In this document: positions 13,901-25,367 of the stretch, in pieces | How positions within the stretch are numbered: position 1 is the first letter of the stretch | Layout: each line of letters starts with the position of its first letter | Assembly: GCF_000165425.1 (NCBI RefSeq) | Contig: NW_001798965.1 | Span: forward strand, 4,447 to 68,446 | Length of the DNA: 64,000 nt | Origin: Paramecium tetraurelia | Taxonomy: Eukaryota > Ciliophora > Oligohymenophorea > Peniculida > Parameciidae | Direction: 5' to 3' | Notes under the pieces: model-generated | What the model saw: the letters and a program-made list of their open reading frames with translations, nothing else | What the model was told of the DNA's origin: nothing | The model's database searches: none | Program-made: the position numbers and the translations under genes

Positions 13901-14858
13901 AGAAGGCTAGAGAAATATGTTAGAAATACTTGAGTTATCCAGTTATACATTGGAGGAATATGTTTTATGAAATAATCAATTTATTTATTGAATATGATGG
14001 AGAGGAAGATAATCAATTTACAAAATTAGAAACCACATAATAATAGAAATAAAATGATATAATGAAGAATGAAGAAACATTAACATGTGCAATTGAAGCA
14101 GACTCAATCAATATTACATTCTCTAATTTATCTGAAGTGAAGATAGAATACTATAAATTGGATATTGAAATTCTATTTTCTAATAATCCATTTTTGAAGA
14201 ATGTGATTCAAGATTTTTCAATTGTGTTACCAAATGTATGCGTTACTCAAAAACTTGTTGGTCAAGAAATCCAAAAGAAGTATATTATTAGTTAAATAAA
14301 TTTAGTTTGTTTTAAGAGAAAATAAAGATTCCGAGTGAAATATCAAAGGAGAATTTGTTTGTGACAATAAAAGGTAAGTAGAAATCAGTCACTTGTAAGT
14401 ATTAACCAACATCGTTGTTTGTTCGAACGATGGTAGACTCTGGATAAATTAGAGTATTTAATTAATAGGGTTAATACTTATCTAAAGTTTATGTGAAAGT
14501 GTATTCTAAGAACAAAGGTGATTCAGAGACTTTCCACAAAGACGGATATACTGATATAAGAGGAAGATTTGATTATGCTTCACTAAGTTCATCAAATGTG
14601 AAAGACATTGCTTAATTTTCAATGTTGATTTATCATGAAGATTTAGGTAATCACAAATTTTAAATATTATTAGGATCTATTATATAGTAAGTCTCTCCTC
14701 CACCAACATTAGCATAATATGAAAAAGAAATACGGTTGATAGGGAACAAATGGAGAGAATAAGAAACCTAAGAAATGTTATAATAGCAATAAATATACAA
14801 TTAGAAATTTACTAAACCATGTAAAGTTGAGTAAAAAAACATAGATAATATAGATTGA
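7941..14858 (+). CDS. Giant (about 2270 aa) protein with conserved C-terminal segment
   Basis: The longest gene here. The frame runs from ATG 7941 to TGA 14856-14858 with introns at 8682-8703, 8996-9022, 9188-9211 and one near 14305-14327; the exons then sum to 2274 codons. The protein is largely beta-rich, with a helical N-terminal 350 residues and a low-complexity, lysine/serine-rich linker about 1430-1560. The last 150 residues contain YVKVYSKNKG, then KDGYTDIRGRFDYASLS, a block I know from large proteins of other protists and some bacteria, thought to carry macroglobulin-like beta domains. No signal peptide or transmembrane segment is evident, so it is probably cytosolic or peripheral. 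Function unknown. An earlier ATG near 7859 is in another frame. Confidence 0.85.
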
Positions 14859-15032
14859 GCAAATAATAGAAATTACAATATATTAATTAAATAACCTTAA
14901 GAATTTTGGTTTTAAATATTCTAATTTAATCACTAATTATTATTATTAAAACTACATCTTAAAAATATTATTATCTATGTATGATTTCTAATATATTAAA
15001 TATACTTTATAATAAATAATATATTTATATTA

Positions 15033-15768
15033 ATGTAGGTTAATTATGAAGCATTTATTGATGGTATAAATATATGAACAACCTTAGAGGCGAAAAACAA
15101 GATGATGAAATGGTAAGAAATCAACGAATAAAACATGTGGGAATTGTATTCAAATAAAGATGGATATATTGTGTATACTAAAAAGAATCCAGAAAACGGA
15201 ATAAATATGAATAGGACACAAACAGAAATAGCTAGAACACCTGATCAGATACTTGATTTGATAGGAGATGTGAATAAGAGACCTATGTATGATGAGAAAG
15301 TGGAAACTGTACTAATTATAAATTGACCATCATAGGCTCACGTTGTAGAATAGATTGATGCAAATACAAGAATAGTTTATGTGAGAATCAAAGCACCCAT
15401 TCCATTTATGAGCAGCAGAGATTTGATTATGGTTCAAAAAGTTTATAAATAAAATGATGGCATTATCATTGTTTGTTGTATGATCATTATGTCTAATGCT
15501 TATTCTAGCTAAATCAATTATCCATTAGAAAACTCCTCCTATTCCTAAAATTGAGAGAGCAGAGATGCATTTGAGTGGTTGGATCATTATTCCATAACCA
15601 AACCAAGTATTATTTACTTATATTTATACTTAGATGACCAAACTCATAGCAATCCAATGTTTTGATCCAAAAGGAGATGTACCTTAATCAGTGACCAATC
15701 AATATGCAAAATTGTAATCAGATATGATGAAAGCAGCAGTCAAATTTATTGCACTTAATTATAAATGA
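15033..15768 (+). CDS. START-domain lipid-binding protein
   Basis: A 217-residue protein made of essentially one START (StAR-related lipid transfer) domain, so a probable lipid carrier in the cytosol. Three introns, 15064-15087, 15309-15335 and 15478-15508, leave 218 codons. Typical features run in order: the WELYSNKDGYIVYTKK strand, TPDQILDLIGDVNKRPMYDE (helix then the Y/W-D pair), PIPFMSSRDLIM, the ERAEMHLSGWIIIPQ strand, an FTYIYTQ strand and FDPKGDVPQS before the long C-terminal helix. A 27-nt stretch at 15609-15635 looks like an intron but its translation fits the domain, so I keep it as exon. It ends 31 bp from the convergent acyltransferase gene. Confidence 0.9.
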
Positions 15769-15799
15769 GTATTTATTAACACAAATTCAATAATGATAA

Positions 15800-17825
15800 T
15801 CATTTGTTAAACATATATTTCATAAGGCTGTTTTCCATTCTTGTTAGAGGCATTTCGATAAACAAACAGAACAATGTTGAACATATTTGAGTGATAAACA
15901 AATTCCCAATGTAAAGTGTGAATATAGTTTCGAATGAGAAATTGGGCGTTTAATAGAATTGCCCTAGTAATCCAAAGATTATTATCTAATGTATTAAGTA
16001 ACCAGAAAAGGAAATCTTGTTAATAAACCTAAAGTAATTGTTCCTCATAAACGTCATGTTGAATCTAAGATATATAAAATATCAATTACACATCTTTCAT
16101 CCCAAATAGACATGGCAAACATAAGACACTCATTCCCAAAGCTATTCCTAATCGACAAAAGGCAAACCAGAAACTCTAAATGGTTTTATTCCAATAATCC
16201 TAATGTTCATAATGCAATTGAGCCGGTCTCCATCCAAACCATATTCCTCCAATAATTAATATACCCAATAAATAGCAAAACAACTTAAAATTAAGTTGTC
16301 TCTGTTAAGCAAATGCCTATAATCTACTTAATGCATTCACATTATTTTCTTTCAATTCTCTGTATAAAACTCCTAATAGGAATCCCAAATAATATGGGGG
16401 ACCTCTCGTAAATGGTTTCGTGTAGTAATTCTAATGCATATTCGGTTAAGTCAAAGCGAAAGGAGGCAACAAATACTCATTCACTAATGACATCACTGTT
16501 CCAATAGTTTGAGTGATTATTAACAATGATACTATCATAGCCTTGGCGACTTTTGAATTGACTTTTGCATAAAAGAACACCGGAATCAAACAAGAGATGA
16601 ACAATTGCATATCCGTTGATAAATACCAACCCCATGGAAAACAATATTAAGTATCATAGAAGAGGTTATCTATAAATATTAGGTTTCTCCATCCTGTTGC
16701 ACATTCAAAACGATCCAAAGCCATAAACCATCTTGGTCCATCTCCTAAGTATGGTACTAACTATGAACTTATCAGAATGGCTATTGCATAACAAGGCCAA
16801 ATTCTCAATATCCTATGTAATAAGAATCCAAATATTGAGAATCCATTTCTCTTCACTAGTTTCACTTTGCTCTTCTCCAATAACATGTAAGCACTAAAAA
16901 ACCCACCAAGCCAAAAGAACATGTCTACACTATATAGCATATTAACTAAGTTTAAACATAACCACGATTTCAATTACGCTATCATTTCAAATCTAAATGA
17001 AGATTTAGCTAAATCTAGAAATTGATGACCAAAGATCACCATAAAAAATCCTATTGATCTATATCCCTCCATAATACTTAAATTTGTATCGTGATCTTTG
17101 AATGTGAATAGTGTATTGTAACTTGTCTAAATAGAATAATCTAAGAAACACAATTTATTCGTTTCCTCTTGTTTTACAACTGGAATCTAATTGTTTGTCA
17201 ATCCTTAATTTTCATCATCCTGCTTTTCATTATTTTCAATATCTCTTATATTAATAGAAACTTTGACTTATCTTTTGATATTTATTAACTAACAAAATAT
17301 TGGATTGAAACAACTTAGGAGCAACAACATTCCAATAAGAAAAAGTGTCAATATGAACATAACACCTGAATTCTTATTATAATTAAGAGGGTCATAAAAA
17401 ATGAAATCAGCATTGTCTAATGACACCTTGAATAACTTCAATTTTACATTATATGTATCTAAGATCCCTGTTGAATTGATCAACTCCTTAAAATCAGACT
17501 AAAATTATTCATCATTGAAGTCATCCGTTGTACATTCTCTTGAATGACATAATCCATAATAACTGGGCACGGGTTCCATTTCTATTTTCAGACTTGAATA
17601 ATAATATCCCTTTCTTAAACAAGTTTCAAACATACCAAATTGATTAAGACTACCTTATAATAACAAATAGTACCTTGTTCCTGATAAACTTACATATGGC
17701 CATATATCTTCAAAAAGCTTCTTGTATCCTTCAATTTCAGCTTTCACCAAAAGGGATGTCATGTAATGTTGACAAGACTCCTAGGATGCAATTACAATTG
17801 GTATTAGTATATAATTTAATAACAT
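15800..17825 (-). CDS. Acyltransferase-3 / NRF-6-like multi-pass membrane protein
   Basis: A 666-residue protein with a signal-like N-terminus (MLLNYILIPIVIAS), a Cys-containing lumenal NRF domain (CQHYM near residue 20 and CHSRECTTDD later), then about ten hydrophobic helices of the acyltransferase-3 fold. Landmarks are FFMVIFGHQF, DMFFWLGGFFSAYMLLEK and LLHRILRIWPCYAIAILI; the last carries the R-x10-region typical of the family. The C-terminus is FIEMPLTRMEN, the usual E-x-P ending. One 25-nt intron at 16065-16089. Such proteins move acyl groups to lipids or sugars across membranes, but the substrate here is unknown. The catalytic His of the first helix is present (GHQF). It is divergently transcribed from the cyclin, 101 bp apart. 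Confidence 0.88.
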
Positions 17826-17926
17826 TAATTAATATTTCAGTATAGTGAAATTAGCAAAATGGAAGTAGAAATTCACTAAGATAAATTAAATGATAACATT
17901 CAATGAGTATATCATTTGATTTAATA

Positions 17927-19040
17927 ATGAAATAAGATAGACATTTTTCAAGATCCCGAAGAAGCACCTCTCCATAACTCAAAAATAAAAAGGCACTAAA
18001 AAACAAACAAAAGAAAAACCATAACTTACAATCTTCATCTTCCAAAACCAAATCAATATCACAAGAAATTTAACCTGGCTTACCTGAAGAAAGGAATATC
18101 CTCAATTTGATTTAGGAACTGGAAACCTAAGATTAGAAAGGGATCGAAAATCAGAAACTTATTCACTTATGTCTTTAGGATACCTAAAATCCAAGTATTA
18201 AATATATAGATCTATTTAGTTATAAACGAAAACCAAGAACTTTCAGAGATCTAGAGATAATCACAATATAACTAAAATTATCACTAAGAATGTCAACAAT
18301 CAATGAGAAATGAATACGTCTTCCTTGGGAATAGTCTTTCAAAACACATGATCTCTGAGAGACAGAGAGTCAAGATGGTTAATTGGATGGTCGAAGTCTT
18401 AAGTAATTATAATGAAACTACATCCGATATTACTTTCTTCAGATCTGTTTCCATAATGGATCACTACCTCTAAAAATCTATTTTCAAATTTTCTGATAGT
18501 AATCTTCATCTTATTGGCATCACTTCCATGTTTATTGCTACGAAACTTGAAGATATTTATCATATCCCTTTGAAAGATTTTGTAACCAGAGTTAGTCATA
18601 ATTAATATTCCTTGTATATATATTATCTAATTTAGTTTCGCAATCAAAGCGATGGAACAATCAATCTTGGAAACCTTAAATTTTGAGGTCACATTCCCAA
18701 CCTCATTGGACTTTTTGCAAAATATCTTTTACTAATGTTTTAGTTTGAATGACAAGTATTAATTTCTTATTATTACTTTAGTCCTAATTTACAAGATATT
18801 TTAGATTCTAGTATCTATATATTGAAAATGTGTTTATATGATTACACTATGACATCCTTCAATTTATATACTCTCGCAGCTTCCTCCCTTATATTTTCCA
18901 TAAAAGACTTTGTCAACAAAAATTATCTAAATGATCGAAATATCGTCATCGATCAATTTGTAATCATTTATACTATCAATTTAGTACAATAAAATTATGT
19001 AAATCTCTTAAATCGATTAAACAGAGCTTAATTCATGTGA
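17927..19040 (+). CDS. Cyclin (B-type-like)
   Basis: A 349-residue cyclin, expected to bind and activate a CDK. The basic, serine-rich N-terminus begins at ATG 17927. The cyclin box begins ERQRVKMVNWMVEVLS (Arg and the W-MVEV pattern are diagnostic), followed by SIMDHYLQKSIF, TSMFIATKLEDIY and the linker LETLNFEVTFPTSLDFLQ; the second box contains NLYTLAASSLIFSIK. Introns: 18614-18635 and 18756-18781. Joining the N-terminal exon to the box needs a 16-nt GT...AG intron at 18292-18307, unusually short; with it the exons make exactly 350 codons. If that is wrong, the box starts at Met 18303. No destruction box is obvious to me. Confidence 0.86.
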
Positions 19041-19183
19041 AGTCTATATATAGGATCTAGTTGGTTCTTTTCATATTTTATATCCTCTATTCCGCAATTT
19101 ACAATAATATTCATGAATTTGATTAATTTAAGCATTAATTTTTTTATTAATTTTTAATTATGTAATCAAATTAACATAAAATC

Positions 19184-20161
19184 ATGAGAAATTATGATTT
19201 TTATAACAATGAAAATTGGAAAGAGGTTAAACTATAAATTCAACATTATATTGAATTATTTTAAAAATAAACTCAACCTCAAATTCAAAATATAGAATAA
19301 TTTTATTAAAATCTAGAGTATGATCATTCTTTTATTTAATGGATGTTCCCTAATTTTTATTAAAGCATGTTTAATTCAAACTCTTAAAAATTAACACTCA
19401 AAGAAAGAGATTGTATGATTAAATCAGACACAATCCTTAAAAGATATCACTAGTATTATATTTTGATTTTGAGATTTTATGGTATTGAAATAAAATAGGT
19501 GAAAATTAAGTAAATAGAAAAAGCTAATGTAAGCAATTAATAGTCTTAAATTCATACATAAACTTTTAATAATTTTAATAACTAGTAATCTAAAGACATT
19601 AAAAATACAATTAAATAGATAGATATCAAAGTAACCCAATAAAAGACTAATAATTAATGTGAAATATATCAATAAAAGTAAAAGTAAAATGAATTATAAA
19701 ATTGCAAACCAAACAATCAATTATAATAAATACAATAATAATTTTAATTGCCTAAGGATACTAATAATTACAAAAATATTTAGACATAAAGTCACATACA
19801 GAATACAGATCCAACCAATAATTAATAATCAGAATTAGTATTGATTGATAAAAAGTAGTTTGAATTGTGTTGTTTATAAAATACTCATCATCTATTGAGA
19901 TTAAAAAGAATACTAGCATCCTTGAGTGTGTTAAAACATAGAAAAGAAGCAATTCAGCTATGTTAATTTTTAAAAAAAGAGTTGACCAACATGGGAAGAG
20001 AGAATATTTATTAAGAAAATTTCAGTGGATTTGACAGATATTATGAGGAAATGTCAGAGAGGGATACGTACAGAGCTGTGAATCGAAGGTTTAATTCATT
20101 TAAGTATTGTTATGTAGATAAAGATTTACTGGAATAGGTCGATATTTCGATAATTTAATGA
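19184..20161 (+). CDS. Opioid growth factor receptor (OGFr) domain protein
   Basis: A 325-residue, intron-free protein. Residues about 40-110 match the OGFr conserved region: NLEYDHSFIQWMFPN, then KLTLKERDCM, then LKRYHQYYILILRFYGIEI. In this family the domain is helical and its biochemical role outside animals is not known. A long Q/N-rich linker (mostly TAA and TAG codons) separates it from a C-terminal helical block, LLRLKRILASLSVLKHRKEA, which also occurs in animal relatives downstream of the core. The stop lies 15 bp from the convergent CFAP77-like gene. No localisation signal is seen. Confidence 0.8.
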
Positions 20162-20176
20162 TTTCAATTAATATAA

Positions 20177-20928
20177 TCATTTTTTAGTTGATAAATTTGT
20201 GTTGATTTTAGAGGTGACAGATTTAAATTTCTCCATTTTAAAGGGTTCCTTCTTTTCTACTCCTTAAATCGCAGCCAATTTTTTGTGGTTGGTATCGTGA
20301 AATAATTAGGAGGCCTTGTTGCCTTTGACCATGGAAGAAGTCATTTTGGAATCCTTGGTTTTAGCATATTGTATATACTTGAGATCCTGCTCTCTATTGA
20401 TATTTATCCAGAATGGTTGATTCAGCCTCAATACAATAAGAGTTGCCCATGACTAATTTCATAGGTGTTGATGGTCTTAATAGGGAGGTACAATTACCTG
20501 TTTTTACGACCATAGCGAAATTCCTCTTCTGGTAATTCAATGGCCTGAATATTTGTGCCCTTCTTAACTTTAAGTCTGGCATCATGAGTCTGTCTGAATT
20601 TGTACATGTCCTGTTGGAGTAATGAATAAATCAGTTACATGTGCTTTGAATGAGCCATTGTGTATGGATTGTTTATTGAGTTCAGCAAAGTCTCGATTTG
20701 GTAGATGATCTTGAGATTCTTGATGAAATTTCCAGGTCATAGTAACTTATGGGAATTGACATTGTCATAAATACCTTCTTTGGCTCCTTCTTTGTCTCTT
20801 GAGAGTGGTTATCCATAAATAAAGTCTTGATTAGGAAGGTTGTAGGTGGAGGGCTTTGATTTTCCAACGTCATCCTTCATCAAGAGAGGGTTGGTGTGAT
20901 TATTTGAGAAGGGAGGTGCAGTTTACAT
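20177..20928 (-). CDS. CFAP77: CFAP77-like ciliary protein
   Basis: A 215-residue protein that I match to CFAP77 (DUF4483), a doublet-microtubule protein of motile cilia. Landmarks in order: NLPNQDFIYGQPL with the F-x-YG motif, DKEGAKEV, MTWKF, LPNRDFAELNKQSIHNG, KFRQTHDARLK and a FRYGRKNRPSTPM block. Four introns, 20746-20774, 20611-20638, 20476-20497 and 20354-20378, bring these pieces into one frame of 216 codons; three of the four end AAG rather than TAG. The match rests on pattern memory, not an alignment, so the exact CFAP number is moderately sure while the axonemal class is likely. The 58-bp gap to the next + gene must contain a bidirectional promoter. Confidence 0.66.
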
Positions 20929-20970
20929 ATATTATTTTATTTATTAATAATGAGTTTTATTTATTATTAA

Positions 20971-20988
20971 AATAATAATAATAATAAT
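20971..20988 (+). repeat. (ATA)n tract at a gene start
   Basis: Six trinucleotide units end directly in the ATG of the gene at 20987. A similar tract (27984-28006) sits just before the start of the minus-strand secreted-protein gene at 27981, and a shorter one precedes ATG 21419. Confidence 0.7.
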
Positions 20989-21367
20989 GGAAGTAAACAT
21001 ATTATTATTTATATATTGTACAATAATAACATTATATTTGATATAGAAAATATTTACTAGCAAGACTAATAATAATAACAATTTGGTGAAGGATTTAATG
21101 TAGGAAATAGAGAATTTAAAGAATGTTAATAATAATCAGAACAAACAACAGAATAGTCAGATTACTCAAATCAAATAGCACTTTACTGAGTTGACTCAGA
21201 TATAGGACGATTTCCAGAAAAGTATGCTATTATGAATAAGAATAGAATTATTGAATACTCAAATAAAATTGATGCAACATGTAAATAAAACATATTCTCA
21301 AAGAACGAATTCACAGCACAATAATTCAGTTTTATCATAAAGAGATTAGTCAATCGAGGAGAAATGA
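20987..21367 (+). CDS. Small single-pass membrane coiled-coil protein
   Basis: A 118-residue protein with one 24-nt intron at 21222-21245, which removes an in-frame TGA. Residues 3-20 (VNILLFIYCTIITLYLIQ) form one membrane span at the very N-terminus. The rest is a polar, N/Q-rich helix with heptad-like spacing (LMQEIENLKNV, IKQHFTELTQIQ). It is probably a tail-out membrane tether, but no family is recognised. It is transcribed toward the Myb gene 51 bp downstream. Confidence 0.6.
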
Positions 21368-21418
21368 ATGATTATTTTAATTAATTAAATAATAATAATA
21401 TATATATTAGAAGCAATT

Positions 21419-22155
21419 ATGAGTCAGGAGGAGATGTTGGCTAAATAAGAGGAAATAAATTTATAAGCTGAGGAAGGTGAGTAAAGAAGGAAGAATAAAA
21501 AAAGAGTAATTACAAATCCCAATTAATTAACAGGACATTGGAGTGAATAGGAACACAAAACATATTTAGAATTCTTGAATATGCATAGAACAGTCATGGA
21601 ATCATAAGATTAAAAGAAAACGAGCAAGATTTTCAAATTAATGAGTGAAACAATTGGTACTCGAAGTCCTTCTTAATGCCGGTGAGATTGGTTTTTTCTC
21701 TATCTTCTAGGTCACATCACCAGAAGTTCAATCCTTTTGTGCATTCGGTCAAGAAGAGATAGAAGGGAGTGGGTCGGAAGAGAAAGGAGAATGGAAACTA
21801 GGATAGAATGGATAAGTATAATGACAATGGACTGCTCTAGTAGTTTATGGTTGGGCCACAATTATATTAATAGCAACAGGGATTTTAAGATTACTAATTT
21901 CAGTTCCCATAGATGCCATACATGTTTCCAATCCCAGATCAGACATCCAAAGATGACGATAAATTAAATATATATGATCAATAATAGTTGTACTTTCAAT
22001 AATACTTGCTGGCATAATAGTAAATGCAATAATAAATGGATGATAAAAATCTATTTTGTTATTTTATGCATCCACAACAGCTCCCTTTAAATTTGAATTA
22101 CTATCCACAATAGGTGTTATCAGAAGATATGAATATCAAAGATGATGAATAATGA
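21419..22155 (+). CDS. SHAQKYF-type Myb/SANT DNA-binding protein
   Basis: A 235-residue protein with one Myb-like repeat at about residues 40-105: TGHWSEQEHKTYLEFLNMH, KIFKLMSETIGTRSPSQCRS and HHQKFN, the ciliate version of the SHAQKYF signature. The 29-nt intron 21682-21710 splits the CRSHH motif, at the same place as in the second gene of this type at 36688. Basic residues follow (KKRQKGVGRKRK), a likely nuclear localisation signal. The C-terminal half is rich in Q, Y and P and may be a transactivation or low-complexity segment. By family this is a transcription regulator in the nucleus; targets are unknown. Confidence 0.88.
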
Positions 22156-22204
22156 AATAGTATTTAAATATTATAGTTCGAGATAATTCGTTTTTATTTA
22201 AATA

Positions 22205-23030
22205 ATGAAAATACAATTAATATTAGTCCTTCTAATAGCTGTCAATACTCAATCCTTTTTGGAAGAGTCTGCACTCTACTATTAGACTCCCTTCGCTCCC
22301 ATCATGATCTAAGAGGATGAATTACAACAAGATATCGAAACAGCCATTGCTCCTGAATAAGAATATGTGTATAATCCAGAGTCTGTCTTATAATCAGCCA
22401 AAGAATAATAAATTTTGATTGCCAGAAATTATGAGTAAAACTTGCCTGCAACAGGTGATTGCATAATATTGTATTCCGAATGCAACTTTAGAGGTTCATC
22501 ATTCAAGTATTGCAATTAACCAGATGAAGTCTTGTCATTTCAACTCCCCATATAATCTGTATATGTTCCCATTGGGTATTGATCATACTTATTAAGATCC
22601 TCATTTTAAATGACTGATGCCTTAGAAGGAAACTAAATCAATATGTTATTGAGTAATGATTGCATTCCCTCTGGTTTACATTTACCAGAACCAGAATTAC
22701 AAGAAGCATAAGACACTGGCAGCAGTTGGTTTAGTGAATTGAAGGATTCTGAGAAGGCTGTTCTAGATGAAGGTGACTTGTCAACACCAAAAATATAATA
22801 CTTTGATAATGATGGAAATGTGATTAGTATGTTTTCATTTGATTAATCTATCAGGCAGAGAACAATACTAAAAGATGGTTGAAGAAGATGCCAAGAGATC
22901 TTACGAAATCTTAAGCGGATAATAAACTCTAGTATCTCCAGGAGAAGAACAGCCTTAATAAACTGCCACTGCTAATGTTGAAGAAATGCCTGTAGAAAAG
23001 GAATAATAATAATAAGAATAATAAGAATGA
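22205..23030 (+). CDS. Secreted beta/gamma-crystallin-like protein
   Basis: A 258-residue protein with a clear signal peptide (MKIQLILVLLIAVNTQS). Residues about 85-160 look like a beta/gamma-crystallin Greek-key unit: GDCIILYSECNFRGSSFKYC, then LPIQSVYVPIGS, then CIPSG. The C-terminus is Q/E-rich. Introns 22576-22596 (21 nt) and 22827-22854 (28 nt) give 259 codons. Proteins of this fold are known in ciliate dense-core secretory granules (trichocyst/mucocyst contents), so I infer storage in trichocysts or another granule. The fold call is by pattern and moderately sure; the signal peptide is certain enough. Confidence 0.7.
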
Positions 23031-23177
23031 TAGATTATTATAAATTTTAGAGAAACAATAATATTTATATCTTATGTTAATAATAGTATTTATATATCAA
23101 ATCTTGTAAGCTATTCAAAACTATGAATATACATTTTACTTACATCCTCACTGTTTATATCATCTGGTAAAATCTTG

Positions 23178-24855
23178 TCATGTTACTGTTACTGTTGGAG
23201 CAACTATTATTGTTTCAGATATTCGTGTTTCTGCCTTTGATTGATTATAGAATAATATTTACGCAGCCTACGCTAATTAGACATCCATCATATTAATTCT
23301 TAATTTATCCTTGATATTAGATTTTCCCTTTAGTTTTTAGTTCTATTGTTATTAAAATGGCAATTGGTTTTGTTATTGTTAGAATTACCTATTAAGAATA
23401 CTGATCAAATATAATTACTAAGCTTAATTGAAATAACAACTGACTTCCGTTGCCTGCTCTTTTCCTAAATATCCGAAACTACTTTCTTCTGAATCATTCA
23501 CTCCTGTCTATTAGTAAATATTTCATACTTGAATCATCAGCTAAAAGTGAATCACATAGATCTAATTGCTTATAACTAATTTCATATTATTGAATTATTT
23601 TATCTGGAACTTATTGTGATTATTATTATAATTATAATTATTATTAATTGTTCTTTGAAACCTAGGTATGTTTCTGTTATGGTAACATATCAATATTCAA
23701 ATTTCCTTCAGTGTCATCTTGATTAACATTCTCTGCACTCTGGATAAATTATTCAAACATTCTATCAAATTTAAATTTATTCAAACTTACTCTATTATCG
23801 AACTATCACCCACTCTTTTTAAAAACACCTTCATTAATTGTTCTCTTTATAACAACTTTTGTATGGCTTCAAATTACCCTTATACGAGATATTTCAACTC
23901 TTATGTTTCTATATCCATATTAATTATACATACCTGATTCTAATTAAATGTTCTCTTGATTGGAATGGTTCTATTATTACAATTCTGAGATTTACTATTT
24001 CAATTAGGTGATCTAATCATTCATTGACATTTTATTTTCTGACAATTAATCATTTTCCTATTGCAAGACCTCTTGCTTCTTTTTGATTTACAATAACACA
24101 TTCTCCAACTTCTTCTTGTCCAATTACAACTAATAAGACTATTGTAAGATCTGAATCTGCCTTTTGAAGAAATGGTCAATTTGAATGGCTTAGAAAGTAT
24201 CTTGGGTTGAGGATGGCAAATTGAATTGTTGTTGAGATGCTTGTAGATTTGGTTCTTAGAACAACACTACCACCAATTGATTCAGGATTTGATTGAATTT
24301 AGTCATAAAAGCTAATTCTTTGGCATCTTGTGGCAGATTTTGATCTCTTTCTTATAACAATAATTTGATTTTCTCTTTGACTTTTTGAATTTGAGATTGA
24401 TCACTTGATACACTATTACTGTTGATTTTATTTTTAACTGAATGATGGAAGGATGCATTTTTGGTTAGAGCAGGAGATTGTTGTTCGATATGTATCATAG
24501 ATTGATTCTTGCGTAACTTATGTGAAATCTTCACAGTTTCAATCAATTCGTTGTTGATGGAGTACTTTTATTTGGTGTTTTATTATTATCCACTAATGAC
24601 ATTCAAAATGCTGCTTAATTTCTGCTAAGAAACAGGTTGATTAATAAATGTCTTATTAACTTTCTATAGATTCTCATAAGATTTTTATCTTCCAACGACA
24701 GGACTATTGTTGTTTGAGATGTTTTGCGATTAACTTTCAATCTGATTCTTCGATCCAGTTTTAATTAACTTCTTCTCCAAGATTTTGCCTTGCAATTTTA
24801 ACATCTAACTGGCATATATTTATTGAGCTATTCTCTCATTGTCACATTTCTTCAT
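23178..24855 (-). CDS. Glutamine-rich coiled-coil protein
   Basis: A 533-residue protein, unrecognised. Introns of 25, 26 and 25 nt (near 23935, 23865 and 23515) bring all blocks into one frame of 534 codons from ATG 24855. Residues about 225-320 form a strong coiled coil (IKKKQEVLQQENDQLSENKM and ITQLKQQISELQQQNH). Serine/asparagine-rich stretches lie before it, and two polyglutamine runs built mainly of TAA and TAG lie after it. There is no signal peptide or transmembrane segment. It could be a basal-body, cortical or centrosomal scaffold, but that is only inference from composition. Confidence 0.68.
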
Positions 24856-24889
24856 AATAATTAATAATCTAAACTAATTATATTAAACC

Positions 24890-25367
24890 ATGAAGAATAA
24901 TTTGAACAACATCAACTACAACCAAGAAAGAAGACTGCTCACTAAATATGTGATTTGAACCACCAGCTTACTTAATTAGAAAATTAACACTCATAAGAAT
25001 TTAGACAATAACCTTGATTCCAAAAAGAATTTGACCGCCTTCAGTATCAATAACAAGAAGGATATCTAAATCCAATAATAATGACTCTTCTAAATTAAGA
25101 ATTTTAGATCTACTATGTGCAAGTCATGATCTTTCTCTTTTGATTTAAAATAATCAAGATCTTAAGAATACAGAAAATACTCATCGGCTTCAAAGAACCC
25201 AGATGAAGTCCTGTGATATGAAGTTAGATAAAAGAGAAGATATCTAAGAAATTATGTAAAATATATTGATTTCCTATACAAAATTTTAGATGTAATTGTA
25301 TAAACAATTTAAAATTATAATAGAGAATAACTCATATTTTCATTATGCCTAAAAACGTCGATTTTGA
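24890..25367 (+). CDS. Small hypothetical protein, frame uncertain
   Basis: From ATG 24890 a 30-nt intron (24950-24979) leads to a lysine/asparagine-rich exon ending at TGA 25082-25084. A second coding-like frame overlaps it and runs to TGA 25365-25367, with SKLRILDLLCASHDLS as its most protein-like piece. A one-base shift or an unseen intron would join them. The start lies 34 bp from the divergent coiled-coil gene. I recognise no family. Confidence 0.33.

Noticed and set aside
14062-14295. Apparent small independent gene near the end of the giant gene
   Set aside because: It is in the same frame as the giant protein; the bounding TAA codons are glutamines.
15609-15635. 27-nt GT...AG stretch in the START gene
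   Set aside because: In frame without TGA, and its translation fits a START-domain strand, so it is exon.
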